DNA of 64,000 nucleotides from Stentor roeselii (lineage: Eukaryota; Ciliophora; Heterotrichea; Heterotrichida; Stentoridae), in contig RSEH01000031.1 of the NCBI GenBank assembly GCA_006503475.1, forward strand, positions 1 through 64,000, given 5' to 3'. Made by a program: the position numbers and the translations under genes. Shown here one piece after another: positions 1 through 13,900 of the stretch. Within the stretch, counting starts at the first letter, position 1, and every line of letters begins with the position of its first letter. A model generated the notes under the pieces. It was not told the origin of the DNA and ran no database searches. It saw only the letters and a program-made list of their open reading frames with translations.

Positions 1-773
1 TAAACTTCTCCAGAATGTCCACAGTACAAATTTAGAAAGCATTTCTTTTGAATGTCCCATAAAACAAGAGTCTTATCCAAAGATCCAGAAACTGCAATTG
101 CTCCGTCCTTAGAAATTACTATGCACCTAACATTCGATTTATGGTGGAGAAGGCAAACTACTTGACTTTTGGTCTGAATGTCCCAGACCCTGACAGAAGT
201 GTCTTCCGAGCCAGTGATAAGGGTCCGTCCATCACTGGAAATCGCAAGACACATGAATCCTCCGTTGTGAGTTTGAAGGAATTTGTTGTATCTGGATCGC
301 TTCTCATCACCAGAATAATTCGTGAAACAATAGAGCTGCTGAGAATATTCTTGCAAAGCAGTTTGGTTTAAATGAATCAAGTTAAGTTGATTAACGACAA
401 TATCTGTGGAAAGTATTGATCTAATTTGCTGAATCTCCGATTTTTGATAAGCTGAAATCGTGATAAGTTTGAGGTAATACTTGGTAAGAGTGCTAATTTG
501 TTTGATAACTGAGTTACTGCAGGTTTCAATAGTTTTAATTGTCTTCTCAGTTTGAAGATGAACTTGTTTCTTTAAATATTTGAGAGATTGAATCCAATAA
601 TGAAGTTTGTCATTGAGCATTGATTTTTGGATTGAGTCAAGTTCTTCCAACAACGGTTCATGCCGATGCTTTGCTTTCTTTGATAAGTGTTCACCAAAGT
701 GGGTGCTACACAGATAAGCATTGGAGCAGTGACAGATGAAGAAAGCTTGAGTTGAGCAGACTTGACATTTCAT
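1..773 (-). CDS. B-box-like zinc finger / coiled-coil / WD40 protein (C-terminus outside window)
   Basis: Reading leftward from an ATG at 771-773, the frame stays open to the window edge, giving about 257 residues without a stop. The first 50 residues hold a Cys/His pattern (CQVC, then HCSNAYLC, then H and HRH) that resembles a B-box zinc finger. A helical segment of about 120 residues follows. WD40 repeats then begin, with the typical ITGSEDTSVRVWD and VSGSLDKTLVLWD blades. The rest of the propeller lies left of the window. WD40 proteins of this layout are usually scaffolds; no specific partner can be inferred. Two relatives lie at 1796-3645 and 19192-21183 on the same strand, so this is a local paralogue cluster. 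I see no short intron in this part. Confidence 0.8.
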   Translation of the reverse strand, partial: MKCQVCSTQAFFICHCSNAYLCSTHFGEHLSKKAKHRHEPLLEELDSIQKSMLNDKLHYWIQSLKYLKKQVHLQTEKTIKTIETCSNSVIKQISTLTKYYLKLITISAYQKSEIQQIRSILSTDIVVNQLNLIHLNQTALQEYSQQLYCFTNYSGDEKRSRYNKFLQTHNGGFMCLAISSDGRTLITGSEDTSVRVWDIQTKSQVVCLLHHKSNVRCIVISKDGAIAVSGSLDKTLVLWDIQKKCFLNLYCGHSGEV

Positions 774-824
774 TTGATTATAATCAAAGTTCTAAAATTC
801 TAACATTTAAAATGGAAGAAAAAT

Positions 825-1082
825 ATGAATAAGATTGTTGTTGGGGTTCTTATAAACCCAGAAAATAAGTTAGCGTTGCCTTCCAGTCGGTTGATAACTG
901 AGAGAGATGCCCATCCGCATGCGTTGGAGGACTCGTGTAAGAAGTGGTTTGAAAGAATCACCTGCAAGCCCACAAACCAGCTGTAAATTTGATTATTACC
1001 TCTTCGCTGACTTTCATTTTCTGGGCCTTGATTTGTGTTTCGTCTAGGCCTTAGTGACTGAATCGAGACTTCTGAGGGTTGT
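825..1082 (+). pseudogene. Decayed coding remnant, possibly Tad3/ADAT3-like tRNA deaminase subunit
   Basis: An ATG at 825 opens 53 codons (MNKIVVGVLINPENKLALPS at the start) that stop at TAA 984-986. Starting at 988 a second frame reads YYLFADFHFLGLDLCFV, then a TAG, then ALVTESRLLRVV. The order resembles the end of the non-catalytic tRNA adenosine deaminase subunit Tad3/ADAT3 (HPL-HA helix, YLCTGYDLY strand, ALVHSRI-RV helix). The zinc-binding EPCxMC stretch between the last two blocks is missing. No 14-16-nt GT-AG intron restores the frame, so I treat it as a broken host gene. The family assignment is weak, because only short blocks match. Confidence 0.3.
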
Positions 1083-1795
1083 TTGAGATGTTTGCCTTGA
1101 AACCTCGTGCTTCAGAACTTTTTGGATCCTTTTTGAAGGATCATCTTTTTCAATAAGAATAGCAGCCGGGGTCTGCAACTACTTGATGCGCTCTCAATGA
1201 CTTAAGTGTTCTGGCAGGTATGACTAGATTTGGCAGATAATCACTCCCTAGTTACACTGCCACATTTCTTGACTCTTGCTTGGAAGGATGCCTGGAAGGA
1301 TTTCTTCCAGTCTCTTGCGTTTTAACAGTCGACTAATCAGACGACTTACAAATTGTCCATATTGCAGCTGTTGTTCAGACTCAGAGGAGTTCGTTTATTG
1401 AGGTCATCAAGTCTGAATTTCGCTTTCGAAGTTTCTGAAAATGAACTTAATTTAAAAATAGAAAAACTTTAATTTTGATAAAAAATCTTCCAACTAGAAA
1501 ACTAAAAGCTTGGAGATAACATTGAATGATTCACATAATTTTGATAAAGAATCATTATACTAAATACTAATTTGAACAAAGAAGATATTTTGCTTTTAAG
1601 ATGTATACTAATGATATAAATCTTAATTAACATTATAACTACCAAATGATGATAAAATCAATGATTCCTTACACATTCTTAGATTTTTTTGGTTTTTACA
1701 AAGTAATTTCATACTTTCAAAACTTCGACTCGCTTTTCCATTACTCAAATTTATCAAATAATATTTAGAAAAATGATCTTTACCCAACAAAAAAT
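1083..1795. other. Intergenic, no gene recognised
   Basis: About 710 bases between the decayed remnant and the 3' end of the next WD40 gene. The first half (to about 1440) is less AT-rich than the second and may hold more decayed coding sequence, but I could not read a product. The second half is ordinary AT-rich spacer. Confidence 0.4.
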
Positions 1796-3645
1796 TCAAA
1801 GACTAAAAAAAAAAAAGTTACTCCCATAACAGTTTTCTATCTTAAATCTTTTATCAAACTTATCATAAACGGATACATTAAATTCCAAATCTACAAAAAC
1901 AAACACCAAAGAGTTCGATGAAAACTTCCCTGAAAATATTCTTGGTTGTATAGTTATTAAACTTTTAGATGTCCTCACATCAATCATTTCTGATTTATTT
2001 TCAGTAGAGAAACAAATTGTTTTTAAATCTCTTGATAAACAAACAAAATAAATACAGGATCTTTCAAATAAATATATACTCTTTATCCTAAAGTCCCTAC
2101 AATCAACAACAAAAATATTACCTCCCTCAGTTCCGCATACTAAAACAGACTTCACAAGAGATAAACTTGAAATCTCACAACCAATCTCTATCGATTTTAT
2201 ATCTTTCAATGTTTTCAAACTAAAAAAGTAAACTTTCAAAGAACCATAAACAATCAAATTGTATTTTATTGATACACACAAACAAAAATCATAAAATTTG
2301 TTGATTTTTGTTGTTGTTATTATTTTTGAAGAATAAATATTGAGTAATTCAATCTGACTATGAAGACCTCCAAAGTAGAGCTTTTCTTTTGATATTTGAA
2401 TACATGAGAGTAGATATTTAAAGTTTAGAAAAGATTTTTTAACTTGATAAGTTTTTGAACACCATAGTTTGATAGAATGATCATTCGAGGAGGATGCAAA
2501 TAGTCGATTATTTCTGCAAAAATCAATAGAGTTTACTCTTGAGGAATGACCTTTTGAACTACTTAACAAACAGAAAGTTCTTAAGTTAATAAACTGTACC
2601 AATCCATCGAAATGTCCAGTCATTAGTATTTCATTTTCTTCATTAAAACATCCGCGGTCAATACTGCCTTTAAAATAACTGTTTTTCAAAAAATTTGATT
2701 TGCTTAAATCAAGGTTTTGAATTTTCCCATTTTCACAAACAATAATAATTTGTCGAGTTTTGTTTTTGAATGATACTAATACAACTGGAGATTCTGTTTT
2801 AATCAAATAAATAATCGAAGGTTTAGCAATGCTCCAAATTCTGATGGTTTCATCTTCAGAACCACTCACAAATGTTTTTGAATTTTTAATAAATTTTACA
2901 GTTCTCACCTCGATTTGATGCCCCTTAAAGATAGATTTTAATATTTTTTTTCGGACACTCCACAAGCATATCGAGCAGTCAGTACTACCAGATAAAACAT
3001 AATTCGATGAAAAATCAATATCAAGAGTCAAAATTGATAATTTATGATATGAAAGGCAAGCAATATTTTGAAGAGTTTGCGGATCCCAGATCCTAACTCT
3101 TGAATCAGTGCTTCCACTGATTAAAACTTTCTGATCTTCAGATAGACACAAAGAAGAAATCGTTTGAGTTCGATTTTGAATAAAATAATTAAATTTCAAT
3201 TTATTTTGTTGTTTTATGTACTTAAATAGTGTAATTTCTTTAACAAGTTGATTTTTTAGGCTATTCAATATCTTAAAAATACTTGAATAACGATGAACAT
3301 TTTTTATGTATATGTGCCTAGTAATTTCACACAAAGAATAAGAATTAAGTTTTTTTGAGTTTTGTTGAAAAAAACTACTTATCTTAATTGAATAACAAAA
3401 TAAATACGAAGGTAGAGTAACCCATAACCAACTAGTTTCTAATTGTGAAGACTTTATTGTTCGGAGTCTTTTATGATATGCTTTTCTAATTTTATTGTTT
3501 TCTTCTTGAATTTTAATGTTTTTATACAGTGGCTTAGAGGCTTTTTTAAGTGTTCTTTTAGATCTTTAGCTGAAATAAGATTTTTTTTGCATTTGCACTT
3601 ATATTTCCTTAAATCTGATGTCAGATTTTCCATTTTTATAAACAA
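1796..3645 (-). CDS. WD40 repeat protein with N-terminal C2H2-like motif; frame interrupted near the N-terminus
   Basis: The start at 3645 (or the second Met, at MENL) gives an N-terminus with a C-x-C ... DLKEHL ... H pattern (YKCKCKKNLISAKDLKEHL), closely matching the paralogue at 19192-21183. That frame stops at TAA 3454-3456. A second frame, open from about 3570 leftward and running to 1796, encodes the rest: about 60 weakly conserved residues, then six or seven WD40 blades (ISGSTDSRVRIWD, LSGSTDCSICLW, VSGSEDETIRIW and others). The frame change needs removal of 3n+2 bases, but no GT-AG segment of 14 or 17 nt lies in the overlap. Either an unusual 23- or 26-nt intron starting at the only GT is used, or the gene carries a frameshift. 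A scaffold role is likely for the family; the exact role is unknown. Confidence 0.65.
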
Positions 3646-4943
3646 GTAGTGCTAAATATATTATCTTTATAGGAATTTGAAATATTCTAGAGTATTTTTC
3701 AATAATCTGCACTATTTTCTTTATATTTAATGTTGATGCCTCTTTGATTAAAAATTAATATTGAAACTGAATAAATTAAATAAAAAAAACAACATTTTAT
3801 ACAGAGTCGTATGTTGAATATATAAAGAAGAATATTTTCAGCAATAGCTTCGATTTCTCAATAACATTCTTTTCGAATCCTTATTGCATGTCCACATATT
3901 GATATGAAAAATTTCCATCGATTAAACTTAAAAAAACTTGTAAAAGGAAAGATAGGAACCCTTACCTCTAGATATATTCAATGAAACATTATGAATCATT
4001 GAACTCTTTAATATATAAATGAAACTAAACATACATCATATTTCCTAATTTTCAAATTAAAATACCTATACTTTTTTTAATTAGAAAAACTATTCAAATA
4101 ACATGATGATTTTGAGTCTCATATGGGAATTGCTCAGACATTGTAATATATATTAAAATAATTAAGGCTTCCATTTTCGTAATGTAATTTAGGAGCATGC
4201 CTAGGAATAACTAAAGCAAATAGCTACAGAAGTCCAAAGCAGAGTCATTATAGGATATGATTAGTTAACATAAATAACTAATGATTATTGTATTATATTT
4301 ATAATCAATTCTTTTTATGATAAAATTAGAATTTTTACTCTATTTTTTTCAAAGTTAAACCATATTCATTACTCTTTTACCTAAGTCAGAAATGAAATTT
4401 ATCTTTCAAAATTTTGAAAAGAACGCTTCGCATATAAGATTCCTAAAAATCGTACTTCTAATTCATTAAACAATAAAAAGTTTTAATAAGAAGAGTGAGC
4501 CAAAATAAATTATTTTAAAAATTATGAACCTTTATATAAAAAAACAAAGACCTATTGAAATTCATCTTCGAATCGATGATTCTAGTGAAATTTCGTGTCT
4601 TTCTCATAGTAATTGAAAAACTGATTCAATAAAAAATGTAGGATAAATGAAAGTGTATAGCTAATATACTATTTTTTTATACAAAAATATAGGAAAAATG
4701 CAATATATATATATATTTTTCGACTATCAGTGAGATTCTACGTGACAAATGAGCAAGCCAAGCTACAATAGAACGCCAAATTTTCAAAAAACATAAATGA
4801 CTTGCTTTTACGAAAATTTTATAAAACTCGAAAAGAAATAAAAAGAAAAAAGAGATAGTTTAACACATAAATTTAAACCGACACTAAAACTTTTAAACTT
4901 TTGTATAGGATATCTTTTTGGTATTTTTTAACCATTAATAAAT
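3646..4943. other. AT-rich divergent intergenic region
   Basis: About 1.3 kb between the minus-strand WD40 gene and the giant plus-strand gene, so it should hold both promoters. It contains A/T runs and a short TA-repeat tract (about 4700-4715). I see no open frame, tRNA or inverted repeat worth naming. Confidence 0.5.
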
Positions 4944-7900
4944 ATGAGAGCTCTAGGTTGTTTCTTTGCCTTGGTCTTACATACTTACATATGTGAGAGT
5001 AGATGCATAGATATTAGTGAGAAAATTGTATCAGTGTTCACTTGTATTGAGCTTAAGACATTAGGTTATCCTTCAAAATTCACAGAAAGTTACTTACAAT
5101 TAAGTTCATTAAATCCAATCGACTATACGGCTTATAATTCAGAAATGGAGTTTGTTGCAGTTTTTCATTATGATACCTATTGCTTTACTAGGCCAGGGAA
5201 CTATATTTTAGGCATATTATGCATGGATGATTCAAATTACGATCTTATCAATTTTATTGTTATTGACCCAATAATTACTTATTCAATAGAACCAGTTATT
5301 CCTCAAACGATTTCAGACTTTTTTTCTTTTTCAATATCAGTAGGAAATGACGGTTTATCTGATTTACTTTCTTTTCGGTTCACATTGAGTTTAACTGATT
5401 GCTATAATGGCAATGATTATTCCTACAATTTAATTGGAGAGCGTGAAAAAGTCTCAAATCTTAATTTTTATACTTTCCAGTCCTTAAGGATTAAAAAAAG
5501 TGGCTGCTATAGTTTTACTTTGACTGTGCAAATTCAGATTTCAGGATGGGATATGTATTCAACAGTATCACCAGTGTCAGAATTTTTCATTTCAAGCCAA
5601 TTAAAAGAAATAGAGTTATCCTGTGATCCTGTATTTCAACAATATTATATAAATAAGTGCACACTAACTGCATTAGCTGATAATAAAATTGAGTATTTCG
5701 AAGGGTTCTTCTCTCATTTGATTATTGAATTTAATTCGCCTAATGAAAAAATTGAATGGGCTTCAACGTCGAAGGATGATATGTCTGAAATTGTTTATCT
5801 CACATTTTTTAAAACCTATGGTTTAGTTACCTATAATGCAGCAGTTACCGAGTTATCAACAGGGAAAATTGTTACAACTTCGATTCATAAACATATTCAT
5901 GCCGCTAGTTTATCAATAGATTTTATCAATGTAATTCTTATTTAGGATTCAAGTAGTAGAGCTCCCTTCGATATTAACGGCACAATAAAAACTTACTCAC
6001 AAGAAATTATTGATATTCATATGCTACAAGAGTTTGAACTCGAAATTTTTCTTAAAACACCCTACGCCACAAACTCAGGATTAAACTTTACTGTTGAGGA
6101 TAAGTTTATAATCCAAAGGTGCAATTTAAAAATTGATTCAAATCCATTCACAATAAAAAATATTAAAGTTTTGTCTTCAGGATTATTTTATTTTAATTTT
6201 AATGCCAAATCTTTGAATCTTCCTGAGACCCAGACAAACTACTTTAAAGCGATAAACTATATAAATAAAGTCTCCATTTTTCATGAATCAGTAGTTAGTA
6301 ACTATAGATTCGTTGAACTTTCTTTAGATATAATTGGAGATGACTTGAACCATTATTTAAGTCCTATAACAATAAATATTAAAGAAACGAGCAATCTTGG
6401 AATTGGAGGAGATTTGGATACATATATAGTCAATACTAATACCTCTAAAATATTTATATACTTTTTGGGATCTGGAGTTGGTACAATCATTTGTAATATC
6501 AATGAATTTTCAGAAGAACTGCTTTTTAATGTTCAAGCGAGCAAATTGATGTTGAGTCTCAACCCAACTGTAAAATTTAAATAGCCAATTGATACTCAGC
6601 CATTCACCGCGTGTGTAAAAATTTCAGATATCAGTGATTCAGTATTAGTCTCTATTACTTTTCATGTTACTTTAAGTTTAATTCTAATTGAGAATAACTC
6701 AGGAAATTTAACGGGCGGTTTCTGGGAGAAAGATATTAATGATAATTTTTGCTTTGAAAATTTAAAGATTTATGCATCTGGCTCCTTTAAAATACAAGCT
6801 TCATCAACTGGAAATTTGACTAATACTGAATCAGAAATTTTTACTATCATTAATAAAATACAATATGCTTTGATTGAACTAAACGAGAGTGCTATAATTG
6901 TATATAAAAATTTTAAAATTTATGTTAAATTAATTGGCGAGGATGATAATATATTTAGAGGCGATTGCAATATTCAATTGAATCAACCAGCTGGGATAGT
7001 TTGGTATGAAAAAGAAAAAAATTGCTTAGGCCAAGGCATACTTAGTTTTGAAGGATATTTTACACAAGAAAATTGTTTTACAATTCAAATCAATACTTTT
7101 TATTATTTAAACACAATCACCTTATTGGAAAAAGATGTTTGCTCCTCAAAAGCAATATTGGAATTTTCTCTTGATAGAAATGTAAGCCATAATCAGGTAA
7201 GCTCAATCGGGGATTCCTTTAAATTAATTGCAAGAATAAAAGATTATGATGGATTTTTGTTAAAGAATGCGAATGCAAGTATTTCCATCGATTTGATTGG
7301 TTCAATTAATCAATATTATCCAGGTGTTGATATGTTTTTTTATGAGAACTTTTTAATTCATGTCTATGAAGGTTTAGGCATATCATTTGAAATTCATTTA
7401 CCTAGGGCCGGATATTATACTATTAAAGGATTAGGAGATTCTACAAGTTATTATGAATTAAGACTTTATGTCAATAACTATGTTACAGATATACTCGTGT
7501 TTTTGAATCCTGCGAACTTTTCAATATATACCCCAGTCGAATTGAGTGTAAAAGTATTAGGAGCAGATGGAAATCAACTAGCCGATTCTTACAATTTCGT
7601 TGTTTATGATATGTATGGACTTATCATAAAGAAAATAATAACAGATGGATACTTCAGAACAATAATAAATACAAAAGATGCTTTAATTTATGATTTAAAT
7701 GTAGTTTGTCACAACTTAGCAAAGTCATTTCAATTCGAAGTTCATCCTTTATACACAAACCTTTCTTTTACAAATATAGTAATTTTTATTTAGCCTTTAT
7801 TAAGTTCAGATATTTTCGGAATAAATGGAGGAGCGTATGACAAATTCAAAGGACTTAGATGTGAGTATGAAGTGTATTTGCTATTGGAGTCACTTGATAA

Positions 7901-10900
7901 CAATAATTCTGGCTTATATATTTTTGATTTTCAGAAAAATCATTCGATATTTGGAGGGTCTATTTTCTTTGTACCTTGCACATTTGAAAGTTTCAGTTAT
8001 TTCAGAATTTTATCATCAGGAACCTTTAAAATAACTGCACAATCAAATAAATTGAACACAGAAACAATCATTCCTTATGCATCAGATATCTTTAGAATAT
8101 CAAATAAGATTTTATCAATTAATCTTAGCAGAGAGTACATAAGAGTAAGCATCGCACAAATGATTGAACTAAAAGTTCAAATAATAGGTGAAGATAACCA
8201 AAAATATCTTCAAGACTCTGAAATTCAAATAAGGAACTACTCTGAACATATTTTAAATTGCTATTATACAAAAGGTATGAGTTCCTGTTTTTATACACCT
8301 TTAAATGAAGGAGTAACTTTTTTAACAGCGACAGCAGGTGGTAAATCTTCATCAACATCACTCATTGTGATAAAGTTTGATCTTATTCAAACAAATTTAA
8401 TTCTTGTAATTTTTACTTAGCCTGAAAATAACTCAATTTCTTTAAATGCAAGTTTCCATGTTAAAGACACACTAAACGAAACAAGAGATTTAAATGAAAT
8501 TCTAGATTACTGTTATATTTTTTTGGAAATTAATGAGAATATTAATAGTTCTGGATTTTCAATTAATGGAACACTTACAAAAAAATTAGAAAATTCGAAA
8601 GTCACTTTTGATGAAAATTATATACTCTCCTCTGGTCTATTCAGTCTAAGATTTTCAAGTAACTGCAGTTCCCTTATAAATGAATTTGTTACTCCATTAT
8701 TTTCAATAAGAAACTCTATCAAAAATATTGATATCAAATTAAATAATTCAGAAATCACAGTATATAAGAGCTTTTATTTAGAAATCAGGATAAATGGATC
8801 TGATGATAAATTTTACCTACATGAATGCATCCTTTTTATAAAAGATCAGGATGATATTACTTGGGCCACAGAATCGATCAGTAATGGACTGGGCTTTGCC
8901 TATTTTTATCTTACAGAAACAAAAGAATATAGTTTGGTAACATCTTGTGGTGGAATTAAATCAAATATAATAAAAGTAAGACCATCTCCACTTTCGTTCA
9001 AAATCACAGTTCTTAATCAAGAAGGTGACGTTTCGATTATCACAGCTTCTAACAAGATTTTGTTTGCTGATATTAAAGTTATTGATTCTCAAGAGTTGAT
9101 TGAATCCAAAAATTATAATAATGGGAGCTATCCTTTTACTTTATCATTATTGAATAATTCAAATCAATGTTCAGGACTTACTTTCGAAGTTAATGATTAT
9201 GTGTATGATTTTCAAAATTATTCAGGATACACCGAAACTGGGCAAACAAGACTAAACTTAAAAATACTATCATCTGGAAATTTTACTATCGAAGTATCAA
9301 ATTCGTTCCTTCCTATTATAAGTAATAATTTTACAATTTCATCAATAAACTACATCAAAAATTTCACTATAAATATAACTGAGACAACGGTATTTATGTC
9401 TAACTATATGAAAATAGATTTGAAAGGAGATGACAATCACGCTTTCAAAGAAAATTCAAAATTAACCATAACTGACTTTTCTGATTATAACAATAAATAT
9501 CAGTGCATGAATTTCGAAGGAGAGTGCATTGTTCCAAACCTGACTTTAACTTCACTTGGCCAAACAAGGTTTAATTTGGATTCCTTCAATTTCAATTCAA
9601 GCTTCTCAATTAAAGGTCTTCCAATAAAGATTTCTTCAACTTTCGTTTCAAGCAATGTAAAAATTATTTAGGTTACAAAAAGTAATGAGACTTTTGATAT
9701 CATTTTTAGTCTGAAAGATAATTTATTAGAATCCGATATATGCCATAAAGACCTTGATTCATGCACATATGAATTGAATATTTTACCTGACTTGAACTTC
9801 ACAAGTTCTGGTCGTAATTTTTCATTTTTTGAATTAAAGATGTTGTACTGTTCAACTTACATTTTTTCAAAAATAAAAATTTTATCATTGGGAACATTTC
9901 AGCTGATAATATCTTCCTCATGCTTTTTTGAATCTTGGATTAGTCCATATTCAATATCAATAATCAATTACCCGAAACATATATTTTTGGATATTAAAAA
10001 TACAATTGTTACAGCTTATTTCGAATTTTCAGTGATAATCACTATTATAGCTGAAGATAATCAAATATATTATAACGATGCATCAGTGGAAATAATCGAT
10101 CAAAATGGAACAATATGGGCAGAAAAAATAATAAGCTACTATTCAAATACCATATATATTGTTTTGAACGACACAAAACCCTTTGAACTGACTGCTAGAT
10201 GTAATGGTGTAATCTTATCAAACACCATATTTATTAATTCAACATCTCCATTATTCTTCTTTGAAATTAAAGATATGAATGAAGTTTCAGTAGACTCATT
10301 AAATTCTACAAGTAATTATTACGCTAAAATTAAAGTGATCAATTCAGCTGGTGAAATCGAATCTAAAAATTATAGAGGAAACGGATTTTATCCTTTTTCA
10401 TTAACTTTGATACCTTTAAGTGATAGTTGTTCTGGCATTTCAGCTACTTTTAATGGTTTTAGGTCAGATTTCGGAATATATAATAGCACAACTTTTAGAG
10501 GTGAAGCAACAATAGAACTAAAAATTTTATCATCTGGAGATTTTTCACTATCTCTAGAAAGCCTATCAGAATTATCAATACCCAAAAAATCCTTGTTTTT
10601 AAAGTCCAATAATAAACTGAAATATTTTACGACTAATAATATTTCAATGACAACAATTTATTTACCTACTAATGTAACTTTGATGCTATATGGAGATGAT
10701 AGCAAGCCTTTACTTAAAAACTTAAAAATCGAGTTGATAAATAGTTTGGATCCTTTAGATAATTATAGTTGTGAGAACGTGCATGGAGAATGCAAAGTAA
10801 TTGGACTAGTCCTGACTAAACTTGGAATTACTAGATATAATTTTATTTCTATCTATTTGAACGACTTCTTCACTATTGAAGGAATGCCTATTAATCTATT

Positions 10901-13900
10901 CTCAGATATTCCAACAGAAAATGTTACAAAGAGTGACGAAACCTTTGACTTGATTACTAAATTACTTGATAATAGCAATCGAATTGTTGTAAATAACAAA
11001 AATATTTTTTATTGTGATGTGAGTTTAACTCTCATCCCTCATGAATATTCTATTTATTCAGGTAAAGTTGTATTATTTGGTTCAAAAGCAAGACCTGAGC
11101 CAGGGTCAATCGAGTTCAAATCTGTGAGAATTTTATCATCAGGTAAATTTTCATTGAAATTATCCTCCGATTGTGATTTTATCACCAACTGGACTAGTCC
11201 TTTTCACTTTTCAATAAAAAACTATCCAAAAAGCATTTCTTTATCAAGCAATAGAGATTTGACTATTTTCGAATACTTCGACGTAACTGTGGAGATTTTA
11301 GGAGATGATGATCAAAACTATAAAGGATTTTGCAATTTTTCATTTAGTTCATATTTAAAGAGTAATAATCCAGAGACCTTTTATTCAGGAGAAATAAAAA
11401 AATTAACGTTATTCTACGAAAAAGCTGGAAAATATAGTCCAAATATTAGTTGTTCAGATGATAATAAAGTTGCAAGTTCAAGCATTTACAACGATGTGTT
11501 CAACCAGTCACTTGAAATTTATATGGTCCAACTTCCATTCGATTCAACACCTTTCAGCCTTAAAGTCTGTCAACTCGACAAAAGTTTAAATCGTTTAAAT
11601 TCTTTATTTTTCAATCAAACAGAGATAACTGTAAACATCTCTCTCATCAACTCGAATTTCTCTTCTAATTCTGGCTTAAATTTTTCTGGAATAGTTCAAA
11701 AAACAATGAATTCAGATTTTTGTGCAGAATTTAACGATTTAAAGATTTTATCATCTGGCAACTTTTCAATAAAAGCAAGTTCAAACAGTCTTTACATAAA
11801 TCCTTATCAAACGAAATTCTTCACAGTAACTAACACGATCAATAGATTCAACTACTTTTTTTCCAGGTCTTTATTCACTTTTTTCAATTTTGACTTGACA
11901 ATTGATCCTATCGGAGATGATGAAAGTCTTTATATTTTGCCTACAACTTACATACTTTCCACCTCTGATAACTCTTTAAGAGGCTCACTACAAATAATTA
12001 GTTCAGGAAAAGCTGAGTTTAAAAAGCTGCACTTTGTATCAAGCGGGGAAAAAATAATTCATATAAAAGCAACTTCAGAGCTTAAAGTTGTGGATTTTAG
12101 TTTTACAGTAAACGTTTCGAAAAGCTCTGTGAATCTAACAATTGAAAATATTAGAAATTTTAATAAACCTGTAACAAGTGAGGACTTGATTAATGTTCTG
12201 GCAGTTGTGGTTGATGATCAAAATTTAACTGAAACAGAAAATGGTCCTTTTAACTATGTTTTGAATATTGGGTTAAATAAAAATTTAGCTTACTCCAGCT
12301 CGAAAGGAGTCACGACAGTTAAATTAATAGAAACAATTGCTGAATTTAAAGCACTTAGAATTTTAGCTTATGGAACTTACTGGATTGAGGTTGGGACCAC
12401 ACAAGACATTACTTCCAAAAAAACTCAAGAATTTCAGGTTTTAAACATGATAAAAAATATAAAATTAACCTCGTCTACCTCAATATTTTCAACTTTTGAA
12501 GATATTCAGATTTTCGCGGAAATCTTTGGAGATGATGATGAAATTTTTAAAATAAACACGAATTATTCATTGAATCATAATGCAAGTCAATTAGTTTCAC
12601 TTGAAACTTTATATTCAGGTGATGCAGGAAAATTCAACTTTTCATTTTTTTCTAAAAAACATGAAAAAATTAGTTTATCTTTAATTGCAACATTTGGAAA
12701 CTACTCTTTCATGTCCTCTCAAATTAATTTTGAGATCATTGAGTCAGTTCTCATTCTTTCTGTTATTCCTGAAAATATAATAACTGGTGAAAATTTCGAT
12801 TTAGGTTTTCAACTACTTGCTAATCATCTTATTCAAAAAGTCCTCAGAAACTTCAACGAATTTCAATTAAATATCAGTATTACATGCATTGAATATCTTA
12901 AAATCAATGTGAATTGTTCAAATTTCGAATACTCCGGGCCGAATTCAGCAATTTCAAAATATGGAGAGGTGATTTTCAAAGGTATTCAAATTAAGCAAAA
13001 CTCTTTTTTCAAAGTAAATCTGAATCTAGATGGATTTTCGATAATTTACCTTAATTCTACCGACAATTTTTCATCATATATTGAGCCAAATTTTGAGTTG
13101 AAATTCGGAACTGACAAAGGGCCCACAAATAGCAATGAATATTTCAGTCTAGTTGTATTTTCTTATTATGGAAACTTTTTAAAGCTTTCAAATATTGATT
13201 TCGAAATTTATTTCTCTAAAGCTTATGACTCAGTAGTTTCAGGAGAAGTTTTGCTAGGGTTATTCAACCCAAGTAAGAAAACAGACTATTTAGGTAAGTC
13301 AAACATCACCAATCTCTATATCCTTTCATCAGGATATTTCAAATTCGAAATTTATCATAAATTGAATTTAAAAGCAACTCTTTTCACAGGCTTCATTCAA
13401 AATTCTATAAAATCTATTTTAGTATGGCCTGGAAAATTCATATATGAATTTTCTCCAGTGATAATCAATTATGTTTGTATTGGAGAAGATGAAAATCCTT
13501 TTATTCTTCCAACGATCATTTCAATATCAGAAGCCAAGAACTTAAGTTTCAAAGGAAATCATTTCAACGAAAACACTTCTGGCTTTTTCAACCTAATACT
13601 ACTAGAAAAAAACAACTACACATTTATAATCAGTAATAACCTCACATCATTGAATACAAGTGTTTCTGTGGTATATTTAAATATAAAAGAATGTAACAGA
13701 CCTAATATGAGAATAGATGAAAAAAACGAAACTTGTCTGTGTGAAGAAGGCTTTTTCTTGAATGATACCTTAGGAGAGTGTCAAATTTGCAACAAAAATT
13801 GCAAGAAATGTAATAATTTCACTAGTTGTTATGAGTGCAATTTTGATAATTCTTTAGTAGTTGAAGGAGGTTGCGAATGTAATGATGAATACTTTTTTGA

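Noticed and set aside
1803-1821. A 19-nt poly-T intron at the end of the second WD40 gene
   Set aside because: GTAAC-T12-AG has the ends, but no A at -6 and an unusual length; it would change only the last few residues, so there is no homology to test it.
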